A stretch of DNA of 64,000 nt from JBBTCX01 sp964494205 (GTDB lineage: Bacteria > Planctomycetota > Phycisphaerae > UBA1845), in NCBI GenBank assembly GCA_964494205.1, contig CAZBRD010000012.1, positions 1 through 64,000 on the forward strand, read 5' to 3'. The position numbers and the translations under genes are program-made. Positions within the stretch are counted from its first letter, which is position 1; each line of letters starts with the position of its first letter. This document shows, in pieces, positions 52,110 through 59,909 of the stretch. Under the pieces are notes generated by a model. That model had not been told where the DNA came from. It ran no database searches and worked only from the letters and a program-made list of their open reading frames with translations.

Positions 52110-53657
52110 TCAACGACCGCCCCCATCGGGTGACTTTCGGCCATCTGCGGGATTTGAACTCTTGGGCGAAGGCTCTTCTATTTGCACCCCATCCCGAATC
52201 GCGATTCGCTTCGCAAGACTCACGCCGGAGTTAAGCGCCCCTTCCATATACCCCGCAAACTTGTAGCACACGTGCTCTCCCGCAAAGTGCAGGTGGCCAA
52301 AGCCCTTGTGCAGCAGCGGGCCCATCGTCGTCACCTCGCCCGGCGCGGGGAACGAATACCCAGCCATCGCCCACGGTTCACGCGGCCAATCCATGAATCG
52401 CGAGCCCACAAAGTTCTCCGTAAAGCCCGGATAGACCTTTTCAAGATCGCCCTTCAACTCCGCGTCGACTTTCTCCTTAGGAATCGCAAGACACTGCTCC
52501 GCCGCCGGTCCACCGGAGAACGCGACCATGCACACGTTTTCATCGCCCGGCTGACTGTCAGTGCCATCCCATGTCATCGAGAGACGACCATCGGTCAACA
52601 TATCCGGACCAAGTCCCTTTTCCTTCCAGAATCGCGTCTTGAGCGACGAGAGATATTTGATCGCCGTACCCATCTGCGGCTTCAGCGTGTTCGACAGATC
52701 GGGCGAGAACTTGATCTTGTTCCACACCGACGGCGGCACCGCGAGCACGCAATCGTCACCTTCGATCGTGCGCCCATCGCTGCACTTCACGACCACCTTG
52801 TCGCCCTTGATGTTCACTTCCGTCGCGGGCAATTTCAGAATGATCTTCTCTTCGCCGATCTCCCGTGCCAGCTTCTGAGCCAACTGCTGATTACCGCCCT
52901 TGCAGCGATAGATCTCGCTGTCCGTCCAGAACTTCTCGACGTCGCCGCCCTTCACCATCGCGAGATGGCCGAGGTAACTCTGCTTCGCCACATCGACCGC
53001 ATTGTCCGCCGTCAGCATCACCGCCACAGCCTTCTTGCAAGTCTCCGAGACCGACAGGCCCTTGATCCACTCACCCACGCTCTTCTTATCAAGAGCAGCC
53101 GCATTAGGACTCGACCACGGCTCGTCCGCGTTAATCTCCTTCGCGTCGCCGTTCATCATGTTCGTGGCTTCGGTCATCGATTCATAAAGCGCCTCAGCCT
53201 CATCATCGCCCAACCGCTTGCCATCCAGAATAACGGGATACTTCAGCTCCTCATCCTCGGTCACATCGAGGAATTCCAACTTGAACTTGTCGGCATACGC
53301 CACCCACGTCGGATGGTTCGAGCCGATCAACTCCGCCCCGCCCTCGACATTCCGCTCTTTGATGAAATCAGAAAAGCTCAGCACGCGCCCGCCGAATCGA
53401 CTTCGCGCCTCGATCACCGTCACGTCGTACCCGCGACTCTTCAGCTCATGCGCACACGCCAGCCCCGAGAACCCGCCGCCAATGACGACGACGCGTTTGC
53501 CGGTCGGCTTGCCCTGCCACGCGCCAAACGTCGGCACGTTGCTCATCAGCAATCCAGCCGACGCAGCCGCCGTCGCGCGCAGCATCTCGCGCCGCGTGAT
53601 TCCAGACACCTTCGGTCCATACTTCCGATGCAGACGTGCATACAATGATCGCGCCAC
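52110..53657 (-). CDS. Tat-exported flavin amine oxidase (monoamine oxidase-like)
   Basis: A 515-residue protein. GTG 53657 sits 5 nt after AAGGAGGT and is preferred to the abutting TTG at 53663. The twin-arginine signal TRREMLRATAAASAGLLMS lies at about 20-40. FAD-binding VVVIGGGFSGLACAHELKSRGY followed by VIEARSRFGGRV, a middle substrate domain, and the closing GHLHFAGEHVCYKFAGYMEGALNSG are those of the amine oxidase/phytoene desaturase superfamily. It folds with FAD in the cytoplasm and is then exported. Substrate unknown. Confidence 0.9.
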   Translation of the reverse strand: MARSLYARLHRKYGPKVSGITRREMLRATAAASAGLLMSNVPTFGAWQGKPTGKRVVVIGGGFSGLACAHELKSRGYDVTVIEARSRFGGRVLSFSDFIKERNVEGGAELIGSNHPTWVAYADKFKLEFLDVTEDEELKYPVILDGKRLGDDEAEALYESMTEATNMMNGDAKEINADEPWSSPNAAALDKKSVGEWIKGLSVSETCKKAVAVMLTADNAVDVAKQSYLGHLAMVKGGDVEKFWTDSEIYRCKGGNQQLAQKLAREIGEEKIILKLPATEVNIKGDKVVVKCSDGRTIEGDDCVLAVPPSVWNKIKFSPDLSNTLKPQMGTAIKYLSSLKTRFWKEKGLGPDMLTDGRLSMTWDGTDSQPGDENVCMVAFSGGPAAEQCLAIPKEKVDAELKGDLEKVYPGFTENFVGSRFMDWPREPWAMAGYSFPAPGEVTTMGPLLHKGFGHLHFAGEHVCYKFAGYMEGALNSGVSLAKRIAIRDGVQIEEPSPKSSNPADGRKSPDGGGR

Positions 53658-53706
53658 TGCCAACCTCCTTGCCTAGCGTTCTATTTTTCCGACAACATGC
53701 GGGTCA

Positions 53707-53740
53707 GGGTGGCACGGTCAAGCGAAGCTTGGCCGTGGAG
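53707..53740 (+). repeat. GGTCAAGC/GCTTGGCC palindromic element, copy 2
   Basis: GGGTGGCACGGTCAAGC-GAA-GCTTGGCCGTGG. It differs from copies 1 and 3 mainly in the loop. Confidence 0.75.
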
Positions 53741-53855
53741 ACTCTCTCTACTGCCCGCGACTCCAGCCGAAACAATTCGATTCTTGAAGGATGAAAAGAC
53801 CGCCCGTTTGTCTTTACCCGAAAACCGGTCGCTCGCGCTCCCGGCTTTGATTGAT

Positions 53856-53885
53856 AAAAGGGTGGGTCCAAAGGACCCACCCTAC
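53856..53885 (-). terminator. GGTGGGT/ACCCACC repeat acting as terminator, copy 2
   Basis: GGGTGGGTCC/GGACCCACCC (10-bp stem, loop of 3) at 53860-53882; on the minus strand it ends in TTTT. It is 90 nt downstream of, and co-oriented with, the secreted-protein gene ending at 53975. Confidence 0.65.
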
Positions 53886-53974
53886 TTTCCTTCTTGAATG
53901 ACGCACGAGTCACGCGCGCTAACCGCCGCCCGCAATCGATTTCGTCATTCGTAATTTGTAATTAGTAACTTACG

Positions 53975-55123
53975 TTATTCGTCATTCGTCGGACCAACTG
54001 CCAGCATCCACAGCTTGAAGAAGTTCATGATCTGCTGCTTTGTCAGCTTGTTGGCCTTCAGGTTGAACGTCACCTTGCTCGTCGAGGGAAGCTCGCCCGC
54101 ACTGTGCGAGAACTGGTCGATATACGAGATCGTTCCCGTCAAACACGGCACGGTGTCGTCGACGACGAAGAACGCATCTTCGGCGCTCATCTTCTCGAAC
54201 GCAGCCGCCTCACTGTTGGCCGACTTGTTCTTGTCCTCATTGAACCGAAGGTTGAACTCATACTGGCCCTTGCCGTCCGTCTTGTAATTCGGGCCTTCGA
54301 CCCACTTGATCGAACCGGTGATGAGGTCTTCGTAGTCCTTGCCGTTCAGCGCGTACTTGAAGCGAATGCCGTCGGTGTACCAGTTGCTCGTTTCATAGTC
54401 GAAATCGAGACGACCGGTCACCTTCGTGCGCGGATAAATATCTACCGGACCCTTAGCCAGTTCGATGTTGTCGAACTTCATCGGGTCGCTCTTCTTCACT
54501 TCGATCTTGACCGTGCGATTTCCAACCAGTCGCGTATAGGTATACGCTGCGAGGTTGTCCTTCTTCTCGGCCTTGCCGATCAGACGACCGTTAAAGTTGT
54601 CAACAAAACCCTTAGCCGCACCCATCGTATCAACCGCGAAGCGGAGCGCACGTTCGTCCTTCGCACCGGCCGCGAGATCATACGCACCCGACGCGGTGTC
54701 GATGGGCACCTTGCCGACCCACTTGCCGACGGTCTTCTTCTGCTTCATGTCCTTTGGATTCAGGACAGCCAGCGAAAGATCGAAGCCAAGCGCCGCACCC
54801 TGCTCGAGCCGACGAAGCGTCTTCGAATAGATATTCGGGTGACGCGTGATCTTGCCCGTAAATTCAGTCGTCTTCGCCACGCTAAGATTGACCGAGTACT
54901 CATCCGCCACGTTCAGCGCCGGCGAGTTCTCAACGTACTTGCCCGTCGTGTCTTTGGTCGTACGGGTCTTGAAATCGATCTCCATTGTGCCCGCGATCAC
55001 GCCGTCTTCGGTCAGCGTCTCGGGCTCCTGCGCCATCACCGGCATCGGGTTCTGCCACGCGAACGCGGTGCACAAACATAACGTAGCCGGGAAACAAACC
55101 CGCCAAGGACGTGTAGCTTTCAT
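53975..55123 (-). CDS. Secreted protein of unknown function
   Basis: A 382-residue protein from ATG 55123, AGGAG 6 nt upstream. Signal peptide VCFPATLCLCTAFA with cleavage near VMAQ. The mature part is beta-rich and Lys-rich, with repeated 'GxxxxDFxTRTT', 'GRLDFDYETSNWYTDGIRFKYALNGKDYEDLITGSIKWVEG' and 'NEDKNKSANSEAAAFEKMSAEDAFFVVDDTVPCLTGTISY' type segments, consistent with a large beta-sandwich or lipid-carrier fold. No family recognised. Its terminator is the GGTGGGT repeat downstream. Confidence 0.65.
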   Translation of the reverse strand: MKATRPWRVCFPATLCLCTAFAWQNPMPVMAQEPETLTEDGVIAGTMEIDFKTRTTKDTTGKYVENSPALNVADEYSVNLSVAKTTEFTGKITRHPNIYSKTLRRLEQGAALGFDLSLAVLNPKDMKQKKTVGKWVGKVPIDTASGAYDLAAGAKDERALRFAVDTMGAAKGFVDNFNGRLIGKAEKKDNLAAYTYTRLVGNRTVKIEVKKSDPMKFDNIELAKGPVDIYPRTKVTGRLDFDYETSNWYTDGIRFKYALNGKDYEDLITGSIKWVEGPNYKTDGKGQYEFNLRFNEDKNKSANSEAAAFEKMSAEDAFFVVDDTVPCLTGTISYIDQFSHSAGELPSTSKVTFNLKANKLTKQQIMNFFKLWMLAVGPTNDE

Positions 55124-55389
55124 ATTGTTCTCCTGATCCAAAAAACGCCCCCAGCGACAACGCGCGCCGGGCTTCAATTCCGATAATGGGCCTTGACCCT
55201 TTACTTCAATTCCTTCGGTTTATCGGGCCCAAAACTTCACCGAACGGTAAAATCTACTCTTTCCAACCCTGCGAGCAAGTTGAAAACGCAGACATTTGTG
55301 TAATCGGCCTGTTTAAACTCTCTCGGCAATTCCGCGACACCCAAACCGCGACCGCGACATCATGGCAAGTCAAAGAGCGTCAGGGCAAT

Positions 55390-55429
55390 CCCTCTCCCTC
55401 TTAGGGAGAGGGGTAGGGGTGAGGGTCTC
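55390..55429. repeat. CCCTCTCCC/GGGAGAGGG palindromic element, copy 4
   Basis: CCCTCTCCC-TCTTA-GGGAGAGGG then GTAGGGGTGAGGGTCTC; same orientation as copies 3 and 5. Confidence 0.8.
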
Positions 55430-55486
55430 CGGCAGACTAATGCACTCTTCGTAGTTCTTGCTTATTCTTTTTACTGGTACGCGTGG

Positions 55487-55510
55487 CATGCCCACGCTAG
55501 CGTGGGCATG
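55487..55510. repeat. Perfect 24-nt palindrome CATGCCCACG-CTAG-CGTGGGCATG
   Basis: The whole site is self-complementary. It lies 35 nt downstream of the Rieske gene stop and could act as its 3' hairpin. Single copy in the window. Confidence 0.6.
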
Positions 55511-55544
55511 TTCGTCAATGACGCGCCGACTTAGCGCCCATTCC

Positions 55545-55853
55545 TCAAACATCAACCCAAACCTGCCCGTCCCGAATCTCAGCCACATACTTCTTCACCC
55601 GCGCCTGATCAGAATGCGTGCAAACCCCCGTCTTCAAATCAAACTCCCAAAAGTGCCACGGACATGACACTATTTCGCCTTTCACTTCCCCACCCGACAA
55701 ATTCCCGCTCGCGTGCGGGCACGAATTGTCGATGACCATTACGCGTTCAGGATCATTAAAACGAAACACAGCCAACTCCAGGCCATCATGCTCGACGAAA
55801 GTCCCCTTTCCCACCGCACATCGATCCAACGAAATCAACTTGACCCACGCCAC
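55545..55853 (-). CDS. Rieske-type [2Fe-2S] ferredoxin-like protein
   Basis: A 102-residue one-domain protein starting at GTG 55853, with GAGGG upstream. Cluster ligands C-x-H in SCPHASGNLSGG and C-x2-H in SCPWHFWEFDLKTG are in the usual spacing of 15-17 residues. The closing KKYVAEIRDGQVWV matches NirD- or BphA3-like small Rieske proteins. No oxygenase or reductase partner is adjacent, so its redox partner is unknown. Confidence 0.9.
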   Translation of the reverse strand: MAWVKLISLDRCAVGKGTFVEHDGLELAVFRFNDPERVMVIDNSCPHASGNLSGGEVKGEIVSCPWHFWEFDLKTGVCTHSDQARVKKYVAEIRDGQVWVDV

Positions 55854-55876
55854 AAATCAACCCTCGCGCCCAATCA

Positions 55877-55910
55877 GGGTGGCACGGTCAAGCCGCAGCT
55901 TGGCCGTGGT
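55877..55910 (+). repeat. GGTCAAGC/GCTTGGCC palindromic element, copy 3
   Basis: GGGTGGCACGGTCAAGC-CGCA-GCTTGGCCGTGG, followed by TGAATCG as in copy 1 (CGTATCG). Confidence 0.75.
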
Positions 55911-55980
55911 GAATCGCGAATACCCAATCATGCTCGTTGAATTGTTCTATTCTACACATCCGACGGCAGCCACCTTAAAA

Positions 55981-56069
55981 TGTCCCGTCAGGGACAACCG
56001 AGAGTAGCCCAGCGTTTCAACGCTGGGTAATCGACCATTCCCTAAACACTAAGTCCCGTAGGGACGACC
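55981..56069 (+). repeat. Three-hairpin palindromic element, copy 3
   Basis: GTCCC-GTCA-GGGAC (55982-55995), CCCAGCGT-TTCA-ACGCTGGG (56008-56027), GTCCC-GTA-GGGAC (56053-56065). Most regular copy of the family. Confidence 0.8.
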
Positions 56070-56257
56070 GAACGTCGCTTCATCCCGCTCACGTTTTCTC
56101 ATCTAACGCATCTAAGCGCAAAAATTGCACACGACTTCACACTGTTATTTCCTTGCTACTCCGCATTTCACAGGTCTACACTACACGCTCATCGTTCGTA
56201 TCAGTATTGGCAGAGGGGATCGAACTCGCAAGCTAAGGCGGAAAGGCGATCCTGCAC

Positions 56258-56491
56258 ATGAAGCCGAGCAAACCGACCCCGAACCATCGTCGCGAGGAAA
56301 TCCTTCAGGACATCCTCGACCCCGCCGCCCGCGACATCCGGATGCCCAAGGATGAGCAACAGGCCACCCGCCAGGCCGTCGTCAACTACCTCTCCCAGCT
56401 CGACCGCAAGTCCGTCGTCGAAGCCCTCCACAAACTCTACCGCCAAGCCGCCAAGGAAGCACTGGAACGCTCGAAACGCGTCAAACGATAA
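56258..56491 (+). CDS. Small basic helical protein, unknown
   Basis: A 77-residue protein rich in Lys, Arg, Gln and Ala, predicted mostly helical (EEILQDILDPAARD, TRQAVVNYLSQLDRKSVVEALHKLYRQAAKEALERSKR). An AAGGCGGAAAGG purine stretch precedes the ATG by about 9 nt. No known domain; codon use is consistent with a real gene, but it could be spurious. Confidence 0.45.
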   Translation: MKPSKPTPNHRREEILQDILDPAARDIRMPKDEQQATRQAVVNYLSQLDRKSVVEALHKLYRQAAKEALERSKRVKR

Positions 56492-57112
56492 TCAAAACAA
56501 CCCAAACATCTGCTCCATATCGGGAAACTGCCAGGGAGTTTCACCCGCAGGTCAGCGGTGTGACTTAGTATGACCGCTCGCCCTGTCCGAGCTAAAATCC
56601 GAACACCCTTCAAAGTAGCCCGATCGCCCCACATCCCATTTCGATAGATCTCCGGTGTTGTTCTTAGATCACACCATGCTTCATTCACCTGCACAATCCA
56701 TCCCATTTCCAAACCAGACCGTCTTGGTGCCTTCGTGCCTTGGTGGTTCAGTTTCCCCAATCGACAATCGCACTCCGCCCCCACGAAGTGGGTCGCCAAT
56801 CGACAAATTGAAGTCGCCAACCACCCCGTGGAATTCGTCAATGATCACTTCCCACGTTTTAGGCGTTTTGGCTTTAGGTTTTAGGTTTTCTTCTCTGTTT
56901 CGACGTTTGGACTTTTGGACGTTTCGACGTTTGCGAGGTGCCACGCCGTGTCACTACTTAATGAATTTTTTCATCTTTCGGCCATTAGCCATTTCAAACC
57001 CCAGCCGCACGGCCTCAAGTGCAACTGGAGGCGAAACTCGAAAAGTCGCCTTGATCTACGAATGTTTGACGCGATAATGCGTACCGCGGACGTTGAAACA
57101 AAGGGGAAAACA
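56492..57112. other. Gap with low-complexity sequence upstream of dinB-like gene
   Basis: 621 nt without a convincing gene. 56855-56935 is T/G-rich low-complexity sequence made of TTTAGG-like and GACGTTT-like words; the open frames over it translate to nonsense-like composition. Confidence 0.6.
56855..56935. repeat. Degenerate TTTTAGG / GACGTTT word repeats
   Basis: Words such as CGTTTTAGG, GCTTTAGG, TTTTAGG, TTTTAGG and then CGACGTTT, GGACGTTT, CGACGTTT run in tandem. No perfect period. Confidence 0.5.
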
Positions 57113-57622
57113 ATGAATCTAGCCACCATTCGAGAACTCTTCGACTACAACGACTGGATGCGCGATCGGTTGATGAAACTGATCGAACCGCTCGATTCTG
57201 CGCAGCTCGATAAACCGTTTGAGATGGGCCTTGGCACGCTTCGCAAGACGATGGAGCACCTCGCCTCGGTCGAATGGATGTGGCTCAAACGCTGGAAGGG
57301 CTGGAGTCCGAAGGAATCCGAATTGCCGAAGCCGCCGGCCACCATGAAGGAACTTTGGGCGACGTGGCGACAAACCGTCGAAGAACGCGAGGCCTTCCTC
57401 GAAACAATTACCGATGCCGACCTCGATCGCGAAACGCCGTACACCAACATCTTCGGCGACACCTTTTCGTACAAACTAGGGCTTATGCTCATTCACGTAT
57501 GCAACCACGCGACGCATCACCGGGCGCAGGTGGTCAACATGCTTCGCCATGTCGGCGTGACCACGCCAGCGACCGATTTCCTCATCATGCACAAGGAACG
57601 CAAGGAGGCACGGACTGCATGA
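57113..57622 (+). CDS. DinB-family protein (putative metal-dependent hydrolase/transferase)
   Basis: A 169-residue four-helix-bundle protein. AAGGGG 6 nt before ATG 57113 sets the start. The metal-binding histidines of the family are present: His in TMEHLASVEWMW and the H-x3-H pair in HVCNHATHHRAQVVNML. Related members use thiols such as bacillithiol or mycothiol; function here unknown. Its stop overlaps the start of the following lipoprotein gene (ATGA). Confidence 0.88.
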   Translation: MNLATIRELFDYNDWMRDRLMKLIEPLDSAQLDKPFEMGLGTLRKTMEHLASVEWMWLKRWKGWSPKESELPKPPATMKELWATWRQTVEEREAFLETITDADLDRETPYTNIFGDTFSYKLGLMLIHVCNHATHHRAQVVNMLRHVGVTTPATDFLIMHKERKEARTA

Positions 57623-58107
57623 ATGCAGCTGGCGTTAACAAAGAGCGCGCACTGTTCAGAATGTTTGGTTGCGCACTGATATGCATCTTTCAGCTGGGAT
57701 GCGCAGTCTGTGGCCATTACAACTATGGATACACCGTTGAGGGAGAATTGGCTTACGAGAGTGCTGACATTGGCGACCTGAGGTTCCTTCGCTTTGTTCT
57801 GAAAAGGGGTGGAGTTTCGATCGTTCAGGACGTGATGGAGTTGTCCACTGAAACGGCTGATGGCCGTTTTCAGTTGTTATTGCCCGAAAAAACCTGCGAT
57901 CGATGTGCGATTCTTGGGATATTCCGGTCTTCATTCGAATGCGGAGAGACTCTTACAGTACCCGATGAAATCGAGATCAGAGCAGTCTATCGACAATGCG
58001 AGCAGAGTATTTCAATATCGTTTTCTACAGAAACTGTTACGGACTTGAGTTTTCCAGAAGAAGTAATCACCTTGCGTGATCCAGTTGTTATCAATCGATG
58101 CGACTGA
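57619..58107 (+). CDS. Small lipoprotein, tandem paralogue 1
   Basis: A 162-residue protein whose ATG overlaps the DinB stop; AAGGAGG at 57602-57608. Signal with lipobox QLGC (LICIFQLGCAVCG). The mature part has GYTVEGEL, DGRFQLLLPEKTCDRCAILGIF, LTVPDEIEIRAVYRQCEQ and ETVTDLSFPEEVITLRDP, matched one by one in the next gene. Several Cys pairs suggest disulfides. No family recognised. Confidence 0.7.
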   Translation: MNAAGVNKERALFRMFGCALICIFQLGCAVCGHYNYGYTVEGELAYESADIGDLRFLRFVLKRGGVSIVQDVMELSTETADGRFQLLLPEKTCDRCAILGIFRSSFECGETLTVPDEIEIRAVYRQCEQSISISFSTETVTDLSFPEEVITLRDPVVINRCD

Positions 58108-58208
58108 CAGGACTCGATTTAAACGATCAGACATTTAACTAGTTGAGGATAGCCCGCTGAGACTTGAACTCATTGATCACGTACTGCACGCAAGGAGGCA
58201 GGGGCGTA

Positions 58209-58760
58209 ATGTTACCGCATAACTTGGACAGCATGCCCGTTTCTTCGCACCAAAGAACGCGCTGGGGGTTGATAGTCTCTGCCAAGACACGATTGGCGTT
58301 TACCGTCGGTGGTTGTTGTCTTTTGTGCGGAATTCTTTCTTCCTGCGCTTGTGGGATCGGTTTTTACGGTTACCAGGTTGAAGGCCAATTCATCGACGCT
58401 GCCCCCGAATTGGGCCAAATCACCGATCTAAGGTGTTCAATCAATCGTCAAGGGGAAACAATTGAAGTCGATCTAATTCCATTCCCCTTGGAGTCTACCG
58501 ATGGTCGATTTCAAATTTGGCTCCCGGAAAACGTCTGTGAATCCTGCAAGTTCCTCGGCCTGATAGGCCCTTCAACTACTGGTTGTGACGACCCACTTAC
58601 ACTTACCGTACCCGATCAATTCGAATGCACTGTGAGGCGAGAGCAGTGCCAGCAAAGGATCGTCGTCGACCTCAACGAAGAAACCGTCTTGGATACGACA
58701 TACCCTGAGAACATTATTGAGCTACGATTACCTATTGTTGGGAATGCGTGCGATGAGTGA
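58209..58760 (+). CDS. Small lipoprotein, tandem paralogue 2
   Basis: A 183-residue protein. ATG 58209 with AAGGAGG (58192-58198) upstream, the same ACGCAAGGAGGCA block as before its paralogue. Long n-region, then CCLLCGILSSC giving lipobox LSSC. GYQVEGQF, DGRFQIWLPENVCESCKFLGLI, LTVPDQFECTVRREQCQQ and ETVLDTTYPENIIELRLP correspond to paralogue 1. Convergent with tmk, 30 nt apart. Confidence 0.7.
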   Translation: MLPHNLDSMPVSSHQRTRWGLIVSAKTRLAFTVGGCCLLCGILSSCACGIGFYGYQVEGQFIDAAPELGQITDLRCSINRQGETIEVDLIPFPLESTDGRFQIWLPENVCESCKFLGLIGPSTTGCDDPLTLTVPDQFECTVRREQCQQRIVVDLNEETVLDTTYPENIIELRLPIVGNACDE

Positions 58761-58790
58761 TTTTGAAGCAAACGCGGAGACCGGACTACA

Positions 58791-59519
58791 TTACCTCGTG
58801 CCAAATTCGCGCACAGCCTGCTGCACTCGCGAATAGACCGTGTCCGCGTCGCCTCCCCCATCGACTGACACTACCTGTCGCGGGTAATACTTGTGAACTT
58901 CGCGGAACATTTGTCGGACTTTGCGATGAAACTCGATCGACCGTGCTTCCATCGCGTCGGGTTTGTCCTTCACGTTGCCTTCGGCGAACGGCAGCGCCTG
59001 ACCCTGATCCGATGCTTTTCTCCGCTTGCCCGCCTGAGACGCGCGACGCCCGATGCGACCAAACCCTTCGTCGGGCTCAACATCGATCGCGATCGTCAAA
59101 TCCGGCCACGTCTTATCAATCGCAAATTGCGCAAGCTCAATCACGCGCTTCGGGTCGTAACCCGCTGCCCCTTGGTAAGCACAAGTGGCTGTCACGAATC
59201 GATCGCACAGAACCGTCTTGCCCGACGCCAGCGCGGGGCGAATAATCTCGCCGACAAGCTGTGCGCGCGAAGCCATGAAGAGCAGCGTCTCGCACGCGAC
59301 ATCCATAATGCTCAAGTCGTAATCGAGAAGGACGGACCGAATGCGATCGCCGATCAGCGTACCGCCCGGATCGCGGCATAACACGACAGACAGGTCGTGG
59401 CGCGCGAGCTCGTCAGCCAGTCGCTGTCGCTGCGTGGACTTGCCCGCGCCGTCCGGTCCATCGAAGACGATGAACTTCCCGCGCAGCGAATCCGCCTCTT
59501 TCCGTGTGAGATCAGCCAT
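58791..59519 (-). CDS. tmk: Thymidylate kinase
   Basis: A 242-residue P-loop kinase phosphorylating dTMP to dTDP. P-loop FDGPDGAGKST at 17-27, CRDPGGT (DR-x motif, here RDPGGT), CDRFVTATCAYQG (DRY/F motif), and IDVEPDEGFGRIGRR lid region. ~30 residues longer than E. coli Tmk, mainly in the C-terminal half. Confidence 0.94.
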   Translation of the reverse strand: MADLTRKEADSLRGKFIVFDGPDGAGKSTQRQRLADELARHDLSVVLCRDPGGTLIGDRIRSVLLDYDLSIMDVACETLLFMASRAQLVGEIIRPALASGKTVLCDRFVTATCAYQGAAGYDPKRVIELAQFAIDKTWPDLTIAIDVEPDEGFGRIGRRASQAGKRRKASDQGQALPFAEGNVKDKPDAMEARSIEFHRKVRQMFREVHKYYPRQVVSVDGGGDADTVYSRVQQAVREFGTR

Positions 59520-59909
59520 GACCTACGATGTTCCGTGCCTGCTTTTCAATTCGAGTGAACGACCATTCATTCGCGAGCCGCATCTTAGCACGATCCGTCG
59601 ACGGACCAACCGGATTTTTGGCCATGAATTGACTCACTTCTGGCCGACCTTAGAAAGAGTTGCGACGCGAAATGATCTGCTTATGATTATTCACATTGTG
59701 AATTGACGAGCCGACCCTTGGCGCGGGAGCCCGCTCGTCAAAAACGCGTCGAACGTTCTTGTTGCAAGGAGGCACCTGCATTGACGCTGACCAATCGCAA
59801 TCAGACCGCACGCATACCCCGTCGATTGATTAGACCATGTCATAATATTTCCCTCTCCCTCTTAGGGAGAGGGCAGGGTGAGGGTCTCTTGAGTTACTAT
59901 GGCGCGGTT
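59520..59909. other. Gap upstream of dacB with repeat
   Basis: 390 nt between the divergent tmk and dacB genes. An open frame from 59703 runs through the CCCTCTCCC element into dacB but has no plausible N-terminal protein content. Confidence 0.55.
59851..59888. repeat. CCCTCTCCC/GGGAGAGGG palindromic element, copy 5
   Basis: CCCTCTCCC-TCTTA-GGGAGAGGG then CAGGGTGAGGGTCTC. It lies 22 nt before the chosen dacB start. Confidence 0.8.

Larger units (their letters stand above)
53658..53974. other. Repeat-rich gap between amine oxidase and secreted-protein genes
   Basis: 317 nt without a gene. It contains one GGTCAAGC element (53707-53740), one GGTGGGT terminator (53856-53885) and an AT-rich stretch (53941-53990) built of degenerate 'TCGTCATTCGTAATT' and 'GTAATTAGTAA' words. 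Confidence 0.65.
55124..55544. other. Repeat-rich gap between the secreted-protein and Rieske genes
   Basis: 421 nt, no gene. Contains a CCCTCTCCC element (55390-55429) and a perfect CATGCCCACG/CGTGGGCATG palindrome (55487-55510). Confidence 0.65.
55854..56257. other. Repeat-rich gap upstream of the Rieske gene
   Basis: 404 nt. Holds one GGTCAAGC element (55877-55910) and one three-hairpin element (55981-56069). The rest shows nothing recognisable. Confidence 0.65.

Noticed and set aside
52182..53648. A 488-codon open frame on the plus strand opposite the amine oxidase
   Set aside because: It is antisense to a clear FAD enzyme, is very rich in Arg and His, has no domain, and is a shadow of GC-rich codon structure.
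54104..55081. A 325-codon open frame opposite the secreted unknown protein
   Set aside because: Arg-rich translation without domains; the minus-strand gene has a signal peptide and a strong ribosome-binding site.
51441..56069. CRISPR array suggested by repeated short sequences
   Set aside because: The repeats are palindromic elements thousands of bases apart, with no regular spacers and no cas genes.
56197..56260. tRNA-like stretch near GGGATCGAACTCGC
   Set aside because: No acceptor stem, D-loop or anticodon arm can be folded around it.
56855..56935. Telomere-like TTTAGG array
   Set aside because: The words are imperfect and mixed with GACGTTT words; nothing else suggests a chromosome end.
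56655..57077. A 140-codon frame in the gap before the DinB gene
   Set aside because: It runs through low-complexity repeat DNA and its translation has no coherent composition or start signal.
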